In this document: positions 7,089 through 9,583 of the stretch, piece by piece
Layout: every line of letters starts with the position of its first letter
Position numbering within the stretch: the stretch's first letter is position 1
Source: CAILUG01 sp038125665
Lineage (GTDB): Bacteria > Pseudomonadota > Gammaproteobacteria > Pseudomonadales > Pseudohongiellaceae
DNA length: 9,583 nt
Assembly (NCBI GenBank): GCA_038125665.1
Contig: JAYPEI010000034.1
Span: 1 to 9,583 of the forward strand
Direction: 5' to 3'
The notes under the pieces: model-generated
The model's database searches: none
What the model was told of the DNA's origin: nothing
What the model saw: the letters and a program-made list of their open reading frames with translations, nothing else
Position numbers and translations under genes: made by a program

Positions 7089-9583
7089 CTAGAAGGAGTA
7101 GCGTACTCCCAACCATGCACCACGAGGAGCCCCTATTCCTAGAAATAATGGGCGTTGGTCTGCCAAGTCCGGCAAAATTTCAGAGGGGCTTTCACCTAAC
7201 AAACCAAAATTCTCGAATTCCTTATCAAACAAATTAGTCACCCGCGCAAAAAGAATGAACCGATCTTTAAGTAGGTAACTAGCACGTAGATTAACTACTG
7301 AGTAACCACCAATAGTGCCTAACTGGTTAGACTCGTCACCTCTGATTACCTGATTTGAGTTGTATATAGCTTCAGCACCCATGCTAAGTTGTGGGGTAAA
7401 ACGGTAGTCCCCACCTAATTTAATGATATGCTCTGGCAACCCTGGGATACGGTCCCCGCTTTGTACAGCCAGTTCCCCTTGGAGATCTGAATTAGGGTGG
7501 TTAGGGCTAAGCACATAAAAATCCTTTTGGAAAGTCGCGTTCAGTAGTGAATAGGTAGCATAAAAATCAAATGACTCTGAAGAACTACGTATGGAAACTT
7601 CTAGTCCTCGACGTTTAGTTTCACCGACGTTTGCAAACAAGCCCGTTGAACGGCCTGTAGTTTGAAAAAGTATGTCGTTTTCATTCTTGGCATTAAAAAT
7701 ACCTAATTGATAATTTAACTGACGCCAATTCCCGCGAACACCAAGCTCTAAGTTATTAGTCACTACTTCTTCAAGTGGAGGGTCTGCAAGGAAAGCATTA
7801 GGTAAGCGGCATTCAAAATCGATATCATCTGAATCTTCACCTGACTCATACGCATATTGCTGTGCCAACGTGAACACTCCTTCATTACATGCTAGCTCAA
7901 TGGGTGTGGGTACTCGATTAGCTTCGCTATATACTCCAAAAAAATTGGTGTTGGGGCTCTCATCAAAAGTAAAACCTATAGCAGGATTGAATCGAGTAAA
8001 TTTGTGGCTACCATTTAATTCAGGACGCTCTCCTGAACGGTCTCTTAAGACGACCTCAGCTTCGTTATATCTACCAGCGAAAATTAATGCCAGTTGATCT
8101 GTAACTGCCCAAGTATCTGTAAAAAACAGGCTCCAGGTATTAATTTCAGTGAAAACATCAGTTTCCCCTTCTTTGTAGAAAGTCCCCGTCCCTAGGCCAG
8201 CCGTGCTCCGCGTGATAGGGTCTAACTGAGCAAGCTCAAGTACAGAGACAAACCCTGAATCTCCTGCGAAATAACTAAAACCAGCAGTTAAATTGTTATC
8301 AAAGCCGAAGAAATCCTCATCCATAGCGACTTGTAAATTCAACCCTGTACTCACTTGTCTCCGGTGACTGATATTATTGATAGCCTCATCAGAAAGCACT
8401 CCTGAACCATAAAGCTTACCAATCACATCTTTGAGTTCGAAATCCTCAGGATCAAGACCATATAACTGCGCTTTTTGATATATTAAATTTTGCAACTCCT
8501 TGTAATTGGTAATCGAAACATTACCCCCTCCACAAATATCTTCTAGCTCTACGCCTAAATCTAAACTTAAGGAATCCTTTAACTCCTCAGATTCTTCAAA
8601 AAAAGACTGAACACCACCAGCGTATTCACATAATTCGAATTCAGAACCATCACCATTGAATGAATTAGTATTATTTTCTCGCCAAAAAGTATTACCAGAA
8701 AATTCAATCCCCTTAGTAATGACGTGCCTAGCATTAAGATTAAACATCGACATATCGTTGCTCGTGATGTCAGGCGCAGTAAAGACGGCGCTTCTATCCA
8801 AGGAGAGCAAACCAACCGGTAAAGCACCATTTCCAATTAGCTGAGTTTTACCGGTTTGATAGATAAGATCGACACTGGAAGTGTCGGAGTCCCGCCAGCT
8901 CAGGCTGCCATAAAAATTAGTAGCATCCGACTGAGAAAGATCTCGCCAACCTTCCTCACTGAAACGATTAACATTAAAATAGTAACCCCACCCTCTTTTA
9001 CTACCGCCACTTTCAAAAGAGGCCATTGTTCGCCCCCAAGAACCAGCATAAATTTCAGCTTCATTACCTGTGAAATTAAAACCATTTTTCATATTAATAG
9101 TTAATGCACCTCCTAAGGCGTTCAACCCAAAAATCGGGTTAGCCCCTGAGAGAAGGTCGATACTGTAAACAGCTGACTCTGGAATCAGATCCCAGTTAAC
9201 TGCATCTCCGAGCGGTTCGTTTAATCGCACACCATCTTGATAAACAGCTAAACCTTGAGGCAGGCCTAGTAGTGGCGAAGCTGTAAAACCTCGAAACTGC
9301 ACATCTGCTTGCAATGGATTGTTTTGCGCTGAATTGATATTAATAGCGTTTAACCGGCTATTCATAAAATCACTGACATCCAAGCTTTGAGATGTCTGTA
9401 AGGCTTCAGTACCACTATGCTGTACAGCAAAAGGAATACGGTTGATTTTAACCCCTTGAGAAACGTTGGGAGTGATACCTATTACCAGCACTTCCTCTAT
9501 CACTTCTTCCGTTTGGGCTCTGATAATTTGGGCTGTTAGCACGAGTAGAGCAACAACGATAGTTTTAATAGCGGATTTTTTTA
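7089..9583 (-). CDS. TonB-dependent outer-membrane receptor, first codons beyond right edge
   Basis: 830 complete residues are visible up to TAG at 7091-7089. A GTG at 9542 could be taken as the start, but the frame stays open upstream and encodes KKSAIKTIVVALLVL before it. That is the basic and hydrophobic part of a Sec signal peptide, with likely cleavage at IRA/QTEE, so the true start lies a few codons outside the window. The acidic EEVIEEVLVIG is the likely TonB box region. The plug (about 9080-9470) contains VQFRGF, GLAVYQDGVRLNEPLGDAVNWDLIP and SGANPIFGLNALGGALTI. The barrel ends GAPRGAWLGVRYSF with terminal Phe. The segment CRLPNAFLADPPLEEVV (about 7760-7811) and the plug resemble a proteobacterial receptor subfamily I recognise only as generic TonB-dependent receptors, with ligand unknown. 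Four Cys in two pairs (8630/8534 and 7889/7811) lie in probable extracellular loops. It is convergent with, and only distantly similar to, the other receptor. Confidence 0.94.
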   Translation of the reverse strand, partial: KKSAIKTIVVALLVLTAQIIRAQTEEVIEEVLVIGITPNVSQGVKINRIPFAVQHSGTEALQTSQSLDVSDFMNSRLNAININSAQNNPLQADVQFRGFTASPLLGLPQGLAVYQDGVRLNEPLGDAVNWDLIPESAVYSIDLLSGANPIFGLNALGGALTINMKNGFNFTGNEAEIYAGSWGRTMASFESGGSKRGWGYYFNVNRFSEEGWRDLSQSDATNFYGSLSWRDSDTSSVDLIYQTGKTQLIGNGALPVGLLSLDRSAVFTAPDITSNDMSMFNLNARHVITKGIEFSGNTFWRENNTNSFNGDGSEFELCEYAGGVQSFFEESEELKDSLSLDLGVELEDICGGGNVSITNYKELQNLIYQKAQLYGLDPEDFELKDVIGKLYGSGVLSDEAINNISHRRQVSTGLNLQVAMDEDFFGFDNNLTAGFSYFAGDSGFVSVLELAQLDPITRSTAGLGTGTFYKEGETDVFTEINTWSLFFTDTWAVTDQLALIFAGRYNEAEVVLRDRSGERPELNGSHKFTRFNPAIGFTFDESPNTNFFGVYSEANRVPTPIELACNEGVFTLAQQYAYESGEDSDDIDFECRLPNAFLADPPLEEVVTNNLELGVRGNWRQLNYQLGIFNAKNENDILFQTTGRSTGLFANVGETKRRGLEVSIRSSSESFDFYATYSLLNATFQKDFYVLSPNHPNSDLQGELAVQSGDRIPGLPEHIIKLGGDYRFTPQLSMGAEAIYNSNQVIRGDESNQLGTIGGYSVVNLRASYLLKDRFILFARVTNLFDKEFENFGLLGESPSEILPDLADQRPLFLGIGAPRGAWLGVRYSF

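Noticed and set aside
1..9583. Search for CRISPR arrays, tRNAs, IS elements, toxin-antitoxin or defence genes.
   Set aside because: No regular repeats, cloverleaf sequences, transposase motifs or terminal inverted repeats are seen, and nearly all sequence is accounted for by four large coding regions.

Overview
The window looks like a draft (probably metagenome-assembled) scaffold from a Gram-negative, likely marine, gammaproteobacterium. The evidence is two full-scale TonB-dependent outer-membrane receptors with C-terminal Phe, classical Sec, lipoprotein and Tat-like export signals, and moderate GC (mid-40s percent by eye). Taxonomy is inference; the PSD1/DUF1501 gene pair is best known from Planctomycetes and Verrucomicrobia but also occurs in marine Proteobacteria. 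A run of exactly 100 N (4426-4525) is a conventional scaffold gap of unknown true size, so the two halves are not proven to be adjacent.

Left half (1-4411, minus strand): a two-gene unit. The upstream gene (959-4411) encodes a 1150-residue predicted lipoprotein with the architecture PSCyt1 - PSCyt2/DUF1549 - LamG-like module - PSD1/DUF1553 and two CXXCH haem-binding motifs. It is followed after 31 bp by a DUF1501 gene (927 down to the window edge, C-terminus missing) with a Tat-like leader. The two families are habitual partners. Their biochemical role is not established; association with polysaccharide or sulfated-glycan use is a common hypothesis.

Right half (4526-9583): two convergent TonB-dependent receptor genes. 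The plus-strand gene (4526-6922) lost its signal peptide and TonB box to the gap and ends at a strong intrinsic terminator (6951-6979). The minus-strand gene (7089 to beyond 9583) is complete except for its first few codons, which lie past the right edge. The receptors belong to clearly different subfamilies and should take up different ligands, neither of which can be named from sequence.

Taken together, the window encodes cell-envelope functions: uptake of large or scarce substrates across the outer membrane, beside an exported haem protein with a possible carbohydrate-binding module and its DUF1501 partner. A joint nutrient-acquisition role is plausible but rests on proximity across an unresolved gap. 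I see no RNA genes, mobile elements, CRISPR arrays or defence systems, and every stretch longer than 300 bases is covered by a gene.
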